Part shown: positions 25,496 to 35,371 of the stretch, piece by piece | How the letters are laid out: the number at the start of each line of letters is the position of its first letter | How positions within the stretch are numbered: the first letter of the stretch is position 1 | Assembly: GCF_019029495.1 (NCBI RefSeq) | Contig: NZ_JAERQM010000001.1 | Location: forward strand, 496,001 to 560,000 | Reading direction: 5' to 3' | Origin: Falsiroseomonas oleicola | GTDB taxonomy: Bacteria > Pseudomonadota > Alphaproteobacteria > Acetobacterales > Acetobacteraceae | DNA length: 64,000 bases | Notes under the pieces: model-generated | Seen by the model: only the letters and a program-made list of their open reading frames with translations | Told to the model about the DNA's origin: nothing | Databases searched by the model: none | Made by a program: the position numbers and the translations under genes

Positions 25496-26947
25496 TCAGA
25501 CGCGGCCGTAGGTGTCTTCCAGCCGGATGATGTCATCCTCGCCGAGGTAGGAGCCGGACTGCACCTCGATCAGGGTCAGGGGGATCATCCCCGGATTTTC
25601 CAGCCGGTGCACGCAGCCCAGCGGCAGGTACAGGCTCTCATTCTCCCGCAGCAGGATGCGCTCGCCATCCCGCTCCACCATGGCGGTGCCCGCCACCACC
25701 ACCCAGTGCTCCGCCCGGTGATAGTGCTTCTGCAGGCTCAGCTTGCCGCCCGGCCGCACATTGATCTTCTTCACCTGGAAGCGCGTGCCCAGCGCCACCC
25801 CCTCATACGACCCCCAGGGGCGGTAGACCCGGCGATGTTCCGTCGCCTCCCGCTGCCCGGCGGCCTTCAGCTTCTCCACCATCCTCTTCACGTCCTGGGC
25901 GCGATCGCGATGGCAGGCCAGCACCGCGTCGTCGGTGACCACCAGCACCACATCCTCCAGCCCGATCACCGCCGCCAGGATGCCTTCCGACCGCACGAAG
26001 CAGCGCTTCGCATCCAGCAGCGCCACCGGTCCCTTCGTCGCATTCCCCGCCCCGTCCTTCGGCGCGATATCCCAGAGCGACGACCAGCTTCCCACATCCG
26101 ACCAGCCCGGCTCGCAGGGCACCACGGCGGCCAACTGCGTGCGCTCCATCACCGAGGTGTCGATGGAAACCGACGGCGCCGATACGAAGCCCGGACCCAG
26201 CCGCACGAAGCCGAGGTCCCGCACCGCCTCCGCCACCGCGCCCCGGGCGGCGGCCAGAACCTCCGGCGCATGGGCGGCGATTTCCGCCAGCAGCGTCGCC
26301 GCGCGGGCCACGAACATGCCGCTGTTCCACAGATGCCGCCCGCCCTGCAGGAAGCGCTCCGCCGTCGCCGCATCCGGCTTCTCGACGAAGCGGGCGATCT
26401 GCTGCGCGCCTTCCACGCCGGGCAGCGGCGCGCCGACCTCGATATAGCCGTAGCCGGTCTCCGGCATGGTCGGGCGGATGCCGAAGGTGGCGATGCGGCC
26501 GGTGCCGGCGGCGGCGGCGGCGATCGCCAGGGCCTGGCGCAGGGCCGGCACATCCTGCACGGCCGCATCGGCCGCCATGATCCAGAGCGTGGCGCCCGGC
26601 GTCTCCTCCCCGATCAGCACGGCCGCGGCGGCGATGGCGGCGGCGCTGTTGCGCGCCTCCGGCTCCAGAACGATGCGCGCGCCGTCGATCCCGGCTTCCC
26701 GCAATTGTTCCGCGACCAGGAAGCGATGCGCCTCCCCACAGACCACCACCGGGGCGGCGAAGCCTGGACCCCGCGCCCGCGCCGCAGTCTCCTGCAACAT
26801 GGTTCCGGCCGAGATCAGCGGCCAGAACTGCTTCGGATAACCCTCCCGCGACAGCGGCCACAGCCGGCTGCCCGTGCCACCACACAAGATCACGGGAACA
26901 ATCGAGTCACCCGGATGCCCGGCGAGAGGCACGGTGTCTTGAGGCAT
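25496..26947 (-). CDS. Bifunctional mannose-1-phosphate guanylyltransferase / mannose-6-phosphate isomerase
   Basis: A 483-residue type II enzyme that makes GDP-mannose for surface polysaccharide; AlgA, ManC and CpsB are family names. Started at ATG 26947, after AGGAAAGAGAG; the longer frame to 27049 has no matching sequence. The nucleotidyltransferase domain has CGGTGSRLWPLSREGYPKQF (about 20-40), TGRIATFGIRPTMPETGYGYIE, FVEKPD, WNSGMFVA and GWSDVGSWSSLW. The C-terminal cupin isomerase domain has RPWGSYE, GGKLSLQKHYHRAEHWVVV with metal-binding histidines and a glutamate, and GCVHRLEN. It starts the cluster of sugar genes divergent from the glycosyltransferase at 27127 and may supply GDP-mannose to it or to the capsule system. 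Confidence 0.95.
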   Translation of the reverse strand: MPQDTVPLAGHPGDSIVPVILCGGTGSRLWPLSREGYPKQFWPLISAGTMLQETAARARGPGFAAPVVVCGEAHRFLVAEQLREAGIDGARIVLEPEARNSAAAIAAAAVLIGEETPGATLWIMAADAAVQDVPALRQALAIAAAAAGTGRIATFGIRPTMPETGYGYIEVGAPLPGVEGAQQIARFVEKPDAATAERFLQGGRHLWNSGMFVARAATLLAEIAAHAPEVLAAARGAVAEAVRDLGFVRLGPGFVSAPSVSIDTSVMERTQLAAVVPCEPGWSDVGSWSSLWDIAPKDGAGNATKGPVALLDAKRCFVRSEGILAAVIGLEDVVLVVTDDAVLACHRDRAQDVKRMVEKLKAAGQREATEHRRVYRPWGSYEGVALGTRFQVKKINVRPGGKLSLQKHYHRAEHWVVVAGTAMVERDGERILLRENESLYLPLGCVHRLENPGMIPLTLIEVQSGSYLGEDDIIRLEDTYGRV

Positions 26948-27126
26948 CGGGGGCTCTCTTTCCTGCGGCGCTGCCGGTATGTCGCAGGGGTAGGGAAAAA
27001 GAAAGGCGAGGCGGCGGCGCAACCGTGTCATCCCATGTCGCCCCACCACCCCGCAGGTTGACGCCGGCCACCACAGGCCGTCTACGAGGCCAGGGCGATC
27101 AGGCCGTGAGCAGGAGAGGATGACCG

Positions 27127-28482
27127 TTGGCGAAGCCCCGCATCGCGATCGACGGCTACAACCTGGCGCTGGACCAGGGCACCGGCGTCGCCACCTATGC
27201 CCGCAACCTGTCGCATCGGCTCGGCGCCATGGGGGCAGAGGTCGGCGTCCTGTACGGCCAGCGCGGCTCCAGCGGCAAGGATGAGTTGCTGCGGGAGGTC
27301 ACGCTGTACGACGCCCGCCCGAAGCCGCCGCACTGGCTGAAGCGGGCCATCGACGACTTCGTCCACAGCCTGAGGCTGTCGATGGGGGAGGAGGCGAAGC
27401 GCGTCCAACTGACGGATGCCGTGATCCGCAAGGGGCTGGAAGCCCGCCTGCCCTATGCCGACACAGCCTGGAACATCCCGGAGCTGTTCCGCGCGGCGGT
27501 GCAGAGCTTTGGTGCCAAGAACAGCATGGGCAAGGTGCGGCTGCCGGACCGGCAGGATGTGATGCACTGGACCTATCCGCTGCCGCTGCGGGTGGAGGGT
27601 GCGAAGAACATCTACACCATCCACGACCTGGTGCCGCTGCGCATGCCCTATGCGACGCTGGACGTGAAGCGCCGCTACCTGGGCACCTGCCGCGCCATCG
27701 CCGCGACCGCCGACCACATCGTGACGGTCAGCGAAGCCTCGAAGCGGGACATCATCAACCTGCTCGGCATCCCGGCGGAGAAGATCTCCAACACCTTCCA
27801 ATGCGTGGAAATCCCCGACCGCCTGGCGCGCAAGCCGGAGAACCTGGCGCGCGGGGAGGTGGAGGGCGCCTTCGGGCTGGAATGGGGCAATTACTGGCTG
27901 TTCTTTGGCGCCATCGAGCCGAAGAAGAATGTCGGCCGGCTGATCGAGGCCTATCTCGCCTCCGGCAGCACCGCGCCGCTGGTGATCTGCGGCAAGCAGG
28001 CCTGGCAGATGCGCCAGGAACTTGGCCTGATCTATGAGGACGACCAGCGGATCATGGCCGATCCAGGCCCCTTCGACGGTGTCCAGGCGCTGACCCGCAA
28101 GCTGCGGGACCGCGTGATCCTGCTGGACTACGCGCCCTTCCGCCTGCTCATCAGCCTGATCCGCGGCGCCAAGGGCATGCTGTTCCCCTCATTGTATGAG
28201 GGCTTCGGCCTGCCGGCGCTGGAGGCGATGCTGCTCGGCACCCCGGTGATGACCAGCAACACCTCCTCCCTGCCGGAGGTGGTGGGCGATGCCGCGCTGA
28301 CCGTCGATCCCTATGACACCAGGGCGATGGCGGAGGCGATCCAGGCGCTGGACGGCGATGCCAATCTGCGCGCCGAGCTGTCCGCACGCGGTCCACGCCA
28401 GGCGGCGCTGTTCGACGCCGCGCATTACGACCGCCGGCTGGCGGAGATGTACAGCCGGATCGGGATAACACTGAATAGCTGA
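27127..28482 (+). CDS. Glycosyltransferase family 4
   Basis: A 451-residue GT-B enzyme. Translation must begin at TTG 27127: the codon just upstream in frame is TGA (27121), GGAGAGG lies about eight bases before, and the first residues after it, [27 protein letters not shown], are the conserved N-terminal loop of mannosyl/rhamnosyl GT4 enzymes. Later features are [44 protein letters not shown], and [23 protein letters not shown] with the E-x7-E donor site. It is cytoplasmic or membrane-associated. The divergent neighbour makes GDP-mannose, so mannosyl transfer is a reasonable guess. An overlapping ATG at 27120 is in a different frame. Confidence 0.92.
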   Translation: MAKPRIAIDGYNLALDQGTGVATYARNLSHRLGAMGAEVGVLYGQRGSSGKDELLREVTLYDARPKPPHWLKRAIDDFVHSLRLSMGEEAKRVQLTDAVIRKGLEARLPYADTAWNIPELFRAAVQSFGAKNSMGKVRLPDRQDVMHWTYPLPLRVEGAKNIYTIHDLVPLRMPYATLDVKRRYLGTCRAIAATADHIVTVSEASKRDIINLLGIPAEKISNTFQCVEIPDRLARKPENLARGEVEGAFGLEWGNYWLFFGAIEPKKNVGRLIEAYLASGSTAPLVICGKQAWQMRQELGLIYEDDQRIMADPGPFDGVQALTRKLRDRVILLDYAPFRLLISLIRGAKGMLFPSLYEGFGLPALEAMLLGTPVMTSNTSSLPEVVGDAALTVDPYDTRAMAEAIQALDGDANLRAELSARGPRQAALFDAAHYDRRLAEMYSRIGITLNS

Positions 28483-28502
28483 TTGCCTCAGGCACCGGCG
28501 CG

Positions 28503-29981
28503 CTACCGCACCAGCACCTCCGCCGCTTCCCGCGTCTTGGCCACCGCTTCCGCCGCCTGCGCCACCGCGCCCGAAATGCCGGCGATATTGCCGGAGACGG
28601 TGGAGACGGCGGCGGAGGCGTTGTGCATGCTGGCCGACATGCTGCGGGTGACCACGCTCTGCTCCTCCACCGCCGAGGCGGTGGCCGCGACGCTTTCGCG
28701 CACGGTCGTCACCGCATCCCGGATCGCGCCCAGGGCGGAGGCGACGGTGGCCGATGTGGCCTGGATGCCGTCGATCTCGCGCGAGATCTGCTGCGTCGCC
28801 TGCGCCGCCTGCACCGCCAGGTTCTTCACCTCGCTCGCCACCACGGCGAAGCCCTTCCCGGCCTCCCCGGCGCGGGCGGCCTCGATCGTCGCGTTCAGTG
28901 CCAGCAGGTTGATCTGGCTGGCGACGTTGCGGATCAGGCCGACGATGCTGCTCATCGCCTGCGCCGCGCTGGCCAGGGATTCGGTGTTGTCGGCGACCGA
29001 GACGGTCTGGGTGAAGGCATCGTCGGTGGCGCTGCGGGAACGCGCCATGCTCTGGGCAATCTCCCCGATCGAGGCGGCAAGCTGTTCGGCACTGGCCGCC
29101 ACCTGCTGCACGCTCTGCGCCGTCTCATCCGCCGCGCCGGAGGCCGAATGCGCCTCCGCGGTGGATTGCGCGATGGCGCCGTCGATCTCGGTGAAATTGC
29201 TGTCGATCAGCGTCTTGAGATCGGCCAGCAGTCGCATCTGCAGGCTGATGTCGGTGGCGAACTTCACCACCTTGCAAGGCTTGCCGCTGGCATCGAAGAT
29301 CGGGTTGTAGGCGCCCTCGATCCAGACCACGCGGCCCGCCTTGCCCAGGCGGCGGAACTGGCCCACATGGTGTTCGCCCCGCCGCAGCTTGTCCCAGAAG
29401 GTGGTGTAGTCGGGGCTGTCGCGGGTCGCGGCATCGACGAACATGCTGTGCGGGCGGCCGCGCACTTCCTCGATCGTATAGCCCAGCGCCTTCAGGAAAT
29501 TCGCATTGGCATCGAGGATGGTGCCATCGAGCCCGAATTCGACAACGGCCTGGGATCGGTCGATGGCGGCGATCTGCCCAGCGAAATCCACATTCAGCAG
29601 GCGCTCGCGGGCATCGGCCCATTCCACCACGAAGCCGGTGCGCTGGCCCTGTTCGACCAGCGGCGTCACCAGCAGGTCGAAGGCGCGGCCGCCGACGCGG
29701 ATGGTGGCGGCATGCGGCACCTTCAGCGCCGACAACATGCCGCGCTGATGTCCCGGATTCTTGTGGAAGACGTCGATGCTGCTGCCGATCAGCCGGGCCG
29801 CGCTGAAGTTCGGCAGGTCGCGCTTCAACTCCGCCTCCGCCTCCTGCATCAGCTTGATGGCGGCGTGGTTCATGTAGCGGATGACCAGGTCATTGTCGGC
29901 GACCATGACGCTCGCGCGCAGTGCGTCGAGGGCGCGGGCCGTGGCGGGAGGCTGGGCTTTGCGGGTCAGGGTGGCGAACAT
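28503..29981 (-). CDS. Soluble PAS-PAS methyl-accepting chemotaxis protein
   Basis: A 492-residue receptor started at ATG 29981. There is no signal peptide or membrane segment, so it is cytoplasmic. Residues about 15-125 and 138-255 are two PAS folds; the second contains [24 protein letters not shown] and a C-terminal PAC strand [28 protein letters not shown]. Residues 270-492 are the signalling helices with the CheA/CheW-contacting hairpin [33 protein letters not shown] linker [12 protein letters not shown] joins them. PAS-PAC type receptors often bind haem or flavin and sense redox or oxygen; no ligand residue can be fixed here. The EAL gene lies 104 bases upstream on the same strand. Confidence 0.93.
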   Translation of the reverse strand: MFATLTRKAQPPATARALDALRASVMVADNDLVIRYMNHAAIKLMQEAEAELKRDLPNFSAARLIGSSIDVFHKNPGHQRGMLSALKVPHAATIRVGGRAFDLLVTPLVEQGQRTGFVVEWADARERLLNVDFAGQIAAIDRSQAVVEFGLDGTILDANANFLKALGYTIEEVRGRPHSMFVDAATRDSPDYTTFWDKLRRGEHHVGQFRRLGKAGRVVWIEGAYNPIFDASGKPCKVVKFATDISLQMRLLADLKTLIDSNFTEIDGAIAQSTAEAHSASGAADETAQSVQQVAASAEQLAASIGEIAQSMARSRSATDDAFTQTVSVADNTESLASAAQAMSSIVGLIRNVASQINLLALNATIEAARAGEAGKGFAVVASEVKNLAVQAAQATQQISREIDGIQATSATVASALGAIRDAVTTVRESVAATASAVEEQSVVTRSMSASMHNASAAVSTVSGNIAGISGAVAQAAEAVAKTREAAEVLVR

Positions 29982-30085
29982 GGTGGAGGTGACCTTGTTG
30001 GGGCAACCCGCACACAATGCGGTGAGTCTGGTTAATCGCGGCCTCATACCACGGCCCAATTCGTCATGAAATCATGACGAATCCG

Positions 30086-30844
30086 TCACATGACGCGATG
30101 CAGGGCCACAGTCGGGGAAGCCAGCCCCTCGAAGACCGGCCGGGCGAAGTAGAAGCCCTGCATGTAGCGCAGCCCCATGTCGCGCAGCGTCGCCACCTCC
30201 GCCGCCCGCTCCACCCCTTCGGCCACCACCTTGATGCCGAGTTCGGCGCCGAGCCCGATCAGGCTGGCCAGGATCGCCCGGCGCACGCGGTCCTGGTCGC
30301 AATCCCGCACCAGGCCACGGTCGATCTTGATGATGTCCGGCTTCAACTCCGCCAGGCGCAGCAGGCCGGAATAGCCGGTGGAAAAATCATCCAGGGCGAT
30401 GCGGAAGCCATGGCGCCGGTATTCCGTGATGATCGCCTGAGTATGGGCGACATCGACGATATGCTCATTCTCGACGAATTCGAAGGTCAGCCGGTCCAGC
30501 GGAAAGCCGCTGCGCGCGGCGGCCTGCAGCGTGCGGAGAATACAGGCGCGCGGCTCATAGACCGCATTCGGCATGAAGTTGATGTTGAGCTGGGTGGTCA
30601 TGCCGAGCCGGGCGGCCAGTTCGATCGCCTTTACCCGGCAGGCCTGGTCGAAGGCATAGATCGTCTCCGCATCGACCTGGTCCAGCACGCTCTGCGCCCC
30701 CTCCCCGCCCGGGCCACGCACCAGCGCCTCATGCGCATCGATCCGCTGTGTCTCGACGTCGATGATCGGCTGGAAGGCCATGGTGAAGGGAAAGAGCGGA
30801 CTGGGCGTCCGACAGGCGGCGCAGGCCGTGGCGGAGGAACGCAT
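30086..30844 (-). CDS. EAL-domain cyclic-di-GMP phosphodiesterase
   Basis: A 252-residue stand-alone EAL protein. All catalytic and metal sites seem present: HEALVRG (E39), the QLNINFMPNA asparagine, FEFVENE, ALDDFSTGYSGL (double aspartate and loop 6), IKIDRGLVRD lysine, VVAEGVE and the closing MQGFYFARP glutamine. It should therefore hydrolyse c-di-GMP to pGpG. There is no sensory or membrane domain, so control is by expression or partner binding. It lies upstream of the soluble chemoreceptor gene on the same strand with 104 bases between, which suggests a link between c-di-GMP level and chemotaxis; cotranscription is inferred. Confidence 0.93.
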   Translation of the reverse strand: MRSSATACAACRTPSPLFPFTMAFQPIIDVETQRIDAHEALVRGPGGEGAQSVLDQVDAETIYAFDQACRVKAIELAARLGMTTQLNINFMPNAVYEPRACILRTLQAAARSGFPLDRLTFEFVENEHIVDVAHTQAIITEYRRHGFRIALDDFSTGYSGLLRLAELKPDIIKIDRGLVRDCDQDRVRRAILASLIGLGAELGIKVVAEGVERAAEVATLRDMGLRYMQGFYFARPVFEGLASPTVALHRVM

Positions 30845-30933
30845 GGGCGGGTTGTCCGGAGAGAATAAGTCAACAACGCGACCAAGTAGCCGGAGGTTCT
30901 GACGAAACCGCTAACACCAGGCCAACAGGCCGC

Positions 30934-31641
30934 TCAGCCCAGGCTTTCGGGATAGAAGCGCCGCAGCAGCGGTTCCAGATGCGCGCGCAGATAGGCGACG
31001 GCGGAGGCTGGCAGCGCGCGCCGTCCTTCGCCCGGCAGGCCAGACCGGTAATGGGACGTCGCATCCACCTGCCCCGGCGCGCGGCCCGTCACCGCGCCAA
31101 AACTGTGGCGTTCGGCGGGGGGCAGCAGGTGGCCGGGATGGGCGGCCTTCAGCAGGGCGCCGAGGCGTTCATTCGGGCGCAGCACCATCTCCTCCATCCG
31201 CAGGGTGGTGAATCGGGCATCGTCGAAATCCCAGCGCCGCAGCGCGTGCAGCGGGCCGACCGCCTCGGGGTGGAAATCCGCGCGTTCCAGGAAGGCAATG
31301 GTCAGCAGCATGCCCTCCGCCTCCGGCACCCTGCGCAACAGCGCCTGCTGCGCCGCCAGCTGCGGCCAGCCCTCGGTCGGATGGGTGTTGCGGTGGGAAT
31401 GGTAGGCGGAGACCACCAGGTCCAGCGGGTTGCGGATGATGTGGATGCCGCCCGGGATGCGCCCGGCCAGGAAGCCGTGATCGGCATTGGCCAGGATCGC
31501 CACATCCGCCGGCCGGTCCGGCAGGGCGGCGCTGTGGTGGGTGGCGATGCTCGCCAGCCCGTTCATCCGGGCATAGTCATTCACATAGCCCGCCAGCCAG
31601 GCACTGGCGCATTTGTGGTGGGTGAGGACGTAGACCGGCAT
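30934..31641 (-). CDS. Small sulfotransferase-family protein
   Basis: A 235-residue protein from the ATG at 31641. The frame continues upstream to 32100, but that part is antisense-like sequence within rsmD. MPVYVLTHHKCASAWLAGYV matches the 5'-phosphosulfate-binding loop of PAPS sulfotransferases (HPKSGTTWL). IHIIRNPLDLVVSAYHSHRN matches the 3'-phosphate-binding RNPLDxxVSxY motif, and the YRSGLPGEGRRAL segment near the end resembles the terminal RKGxxGDWK-type motif. It probably moves sulfate from PAPS to a sugar or small acceptor. It lies 11 bases downstream of rsmD and about 6 kb from the capsule locus; sulfation of the capsule is possible but not shown. Confidence 0.8.
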   Translation of the reverse strand: MPVYVLTHHKCASAWLAGYVNDYARMNGLASIATHHSAALPDRPADVAILANADHGFLAGRIPGGIHIIRNPLDLVVSAYHSHRNTHPTEGWPQLAAQQALLRRVPEAEGMLLTIAFLERADFHPEAVGPLHALRRWDFDDARFTTLRMEEMVLRPNERLGALLKAAHPGHLLPPAERHSFGAVTGRAPGQVDATSHYRSGLPGEGRRALPASAVAYLRAHLEPLLRRFYPESLG

Positions 31642-32172
31642 CGGACCTTCCCTCAGCCCGCGCGCAAAAACACCACCCGCGCCGCCCCATGCTCCCGCGT
31701 CGCAACCTCCGCCCAGCCCGGAACCTCCAGCGTCTCCTCCCGCCCCAGCTCCGCCGCCACCAGCGCGCCGGGCGCGATCCAGCCGGCGGCGCCGAGCGCG
31801 GCGAGGGCCTTCGGCACCAGATCCTTGCCATAGGGCGGGTCGAGCAGGATCAGCTCGCAGGGTGCGACGGGCGCGCGCGGACGCAGAACGTCGCCGCCCA
31901 GCACGGTGCAGCGCGCTTCCTCCTTCAGGCTGGCCACGTTCTGGCGCAACACCGCCAGCGCCACGCGGTCCTGTTCCAGGAAGCTCGCATGGGCGGCGCC
32001 GCGCGACAGCGCCTCCAGCCCCAGGGCGCCACTGCCGGCGAAGGCGTCCAGCACGCGCCTTTCCTCCACCGCCTCCCGGCCCGCCCAGGGGGCGTGCCAA
32101 AGCATGTCGAAGATGGCCTGGCGGACACGGTCGCTGGTCGGCCGCGTGGTCTCCCCCGGCGGCGCGGCCAGC

Positions 32173-33104
<932 letters not shown>

Positions 33105-33108
<4 letters not shown>

Positions 33109-33818
33109 CGGCGTGCTGCTTCCACGAAGGCCGCGAGGATGTCGGGGTCGCGCGGGTCCACGGCATATTCCGGGTGCCATTGCACGCCGAGGGCGAAGCG
33201 GTGGCCGGGCAGCTCGATGCCCTCCACCACGCCATCCGGTGCCACGGCATTCACCACGCCGGACCCCGCCGTGGCGACCGCCTGGTGATGCGCGCTGTTC
33301 ACCGCCATGCGGGGCGCGCCGACGATGCTGGCCAGCAGCGTGTCGGGCGTGATCGCCACCTCATGCCCCGGCTCCGTGCGCGGATTGGGCTGTTCATGCG
33401 CCAGCGCGCCCGGCACCTCATCCGGAATATGTTGTATGAGTGTCCCGCCCAGCGCCACCGCCAGCAGTTGCTGGCCGCCGCAGATGCCGAGAACGGGCAT
33501 GTCCCGGTTCAGCGCGGCGCGCACCGCGGCGAGTTCGAAATCCGTCCGGCCCGGCTTCAGCGTGACCTTCGGATGCGGCGCCCCGCCGCCCCAGAGCGCC
33601 GGGTCGACGTCGAAGGCGCCGCCCGTGACGAGCAGCCCATCGATGGCGTCGAGGTAGTCCACCGCCAATTCGGGAAAATGCGGCAAGGCGACGGGCAGGC
33701 CGCCGGCGGCGATGATGCTGGCAAAATAGTTCTGGCGGAGCGCGTACCAGGGCAGCTTCGACCAGCCACCGGCCGGCTCCGCATCCAGGGTCACGCCGAT
33801 GACCGGGCGTTTGTTCAT
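33105..33818 (-). CDS. Class I glutamine-amidotransferase-like gamma-glutamyl hydrolase (PuuD-like)
   Basis: A 237-residue C26-family hydrolase from ATG 33818. It begins RPVIGVTLDAEPAGGWSKLPWYALRQNYF. It carries the nucleophile cysteine in GICGGQQLLAVALGG (about 105-119) and the histidine-glutamate pair in GVQWHPEYAVDPRD near the end, so the triad is complete. PuuD cleaves gamma-glutamyl-GABA in putrescine breakdown, and other members act on related gamma-glutamyl amides. The neighbours are rRNA-modification genes rather than polyamine genes, so the substrate is uncertain. It starts 45 bases from the divergent tadA gene. Confidence 0.88.
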
Positions 33819-33863
33819 GCCGGTTGCTAGACCGCGGCCCGCCGTCAGGGCAAGCATCGCGCC

Positions 33864-34304
33864 ATGTCCCCGATGGAAATCGCATTGCAAGAGGCCCATT
33901 CCGCCGCCGCAAGGGGGGAAGTGCCGGTGGGCGCCGTGGTGACGGACGCTGCCGGCCGGGTGCTGGCGCAGGCGGGCAATGAGGTGGAGGCCCGGCGCGA
34001 CCCCTCCGCCCATGCCGAGATGCTGGCCCTGCGCGCCGCCGCCGCGACCCTGGGCGACAAGCTGCTGCCCGAGGCGACGCTGTGGGTGACGCTGGAGCCC
34101 TGCGCCATGTGCGCCCAGGCGATTGCCTTCTTCCGGGTGAAGCGCCTGGTCTTCGGCGCCTATGACCCGAAGGGCGGCGCCGTGGACCACGGCCCCCGCC
34201 TGTTCACCCAACCCACCTGCCACCACGCCCCGGAGGTGGTGGGCGGGGTGCGGGAGCGCGAGTCGGCCGCGCTGCTGCGGGGGTTTTTCGCAGGGCTCCG
34301 CTGA
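33864..34304 (+). CDS. tadA: tRNA-specific adenosine deaminase
   Basis: A 146-residue zinc deaminase that converts A34 to inosine in tRNA-Arg(ACG), allowing it to read three arginine codons. The catalytic HAEMLAL (histidine ligand and proton-shuttle glutamate, about residue 51-53) and TLEPCAMCAQAI (two cysteine ligands, about 81-84) are intact. The ending, with FFAGLR after a RERESAALLRGFF helix, is usual. The gene is divergent from the puuD-like gene, and a palindrome at 34318-34362 separates it from the convergent Bug receptor gene. Confidence 0.95.
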   Translation: MSPMEIALQEAHSAAARGEVPVGAVVTDAAGRVLAQAGNEVEARRDPSAHAEMLALRAAAATLGDKLLPEATLWVTLEPCAMCAQAIAFFRVKRLVFGAYDPKGGAVDHGPRLFTQPTCHHAPEVVGGVRERESAALLRGFFAGLR

Positions 34305-34317
34305 CTCTTGTTTGATC

Positions 34318-34362
34318 GCGTGATTCAGACCTCCGGTGCGGTCGCACCTTCGGTCATCACGC
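34318..34362. repeat. Compound palindrome between convergent genes
   Basis: Nested inverted repeats are centred on 34341: GCGTGAT (34318-34324) with ATCACGC (34356-34362), GACC (34328-34331) with GGTC (34352-34355), and GGTGCG (34335-34340) with CGCACC (34343-34348). The fold is symmetric on both strands and lies between the tadA stop and the convergent receptor stop. No long U run follows, so it is either a rho-independent terminator of a weak type or a repeated extragenic palindrome. Other copies cannot be checked here. Confidence 0.6.
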
Positions 34363-34363
34363 T

Positions 34364-35317
34364 CTAATCCATCTGGATGTTGAAGCGCCGGATCACCGCC
34401 CCGTACTGCGTGACCGTGTCCTGCATCAGCCGCCCCAGCTCCTCCGGCGTCGAGGACACCGCGGCGGCGCCCGTGCCTTCCACCGCCGTGCGGTATTCCG
34501 GGGAGGCGACGGCCGCGGTGACCAGCTCATTCACCCGCCGCACGACGGCGGGCGGCGTGCCGGCACCGCCGCAGATGCCGAGCCAGCCGAAGGCCACCAG
34601 GTTCATCCCCTGCTCGGTCAGCGTCGGCACCCCCGGCGCCACGCCCAGTCGTTCCGGGCTGGTGACACCGATGGCGCGCACCTGGCCGCCCTGGGCGAGC
34701 GGCATGGTGTTCACGAGGGGACCGACGAACAACTGCAGCCGCCCGGCGATAAGGTCCTGCAGCACCGGCGGCGTCCCGCGATAGGGCACCTCCACCATGG
34801 TCACGCCGGCCGCGCCCTCGAACATCCGGGCGACGAGATTGGGCATGGAGGCGGGGCCGACATGGCCGAAGGCCATCCCCTCCGGCCGCGCCTTCGCCAG
34901 GGCGACGAATTCCGCGACATTGGTCGCCGGCACGCTGTTGGGCACCACCAGCGCGTAATAGGCGCGGGTGATCTGGCTGATCGGCGCCATCTCCCCCAGC
35001 CCATAGGGGCGGCTGGCGCTCATCGTGTTCAGCGCGTCGATATAGGTGCAGACCAGCAGCGTATGGCCGTCCCGCGGCTGGGACAGCACATGGTCCAGCG
35101 CGATGCGGCCGCCGGCGCCGCTGCGATTCTCCACCACCAGAGGCTGGCCGAGCTGGCTGCGCAGCTTCTCCGCGATGATGCGGGCGGGGATGTCGGTGGG
35201 GCCACCGGCCGGGAAGCCCACCACCAGGCGCACCGGCCGCGTCGGCCAGGCCTCCTGCGCCACGGCCGGCATTCCGCACAGCAGCGCCAAGGCCGCCGCG
35301 AGTCCTCGCATTCCCAT
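34364..35317 (-). CDS. Bug/TctC-family receptor (second copy)
   Basis: A 317-residue periplasmic receptor with a cleavable signal peptide (residues 1-20, ending AVAQEA). The family start WPTRPVRLVVGFPAGGPTDIPAR, the ENRSGAGGRIALDHV loop, VPYRGTPPVLQDLIAGRLQ and VPTLTEQGMN are all visible. It differs clearly from the other two receptors in the window, so these are old paralogues and not recent copies. No permease genes are adjacent. Its likely ligand, a small organic acid, is not readable from sequence. The start at 35317 is followed upstream by a gap to the DUF1835 gene of 54 bases. Confidence 0.93.
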   Translation of the reverse strand: MGMRGLAAALALLCGMPAVAQEAWPTRPVRLVVGFPAGGPTDIPARIIAEKLRSQLGQPLVVENRSGAGGRIALDHVLSQPRDGHTLLVCTYIDALNTMSASRPYGLGEMAPISQITRAYYALVVPNSVPATNVAEFVALAKARPEGMAFGHVGPASMPNLVARMFEGAAGVTMVEVPYRGTPPVLQDLIAGRLQLFVGPLVNTMPLAQGGQVRAIGVTSPERLGVAPGVPTLTEQGMNLVAFGWLGICGGAGTPPAVVRRVNELVTAAVASPEYRTAVEGTGAAAVSSTPEELGRLMQDTVTQYGAVIRRFNIQMD

Positions 35318-35371
35318 CGTATTTGTCCTGACGTTTCCCAGGGCGCAGCGTGGCGCAGCCGGGCGGCAGGC

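Noticed and set aside
24113-27061. A 982-codon plus-strand frame opposite glycosyltransferase, HugZ-like and GDP-mannose genes
   Set aside because: It crosses three well-supported minus-strand genes, has no ribosome site or family motif, and shows the histidine/arginine/glutamine bias of antisense shadows.
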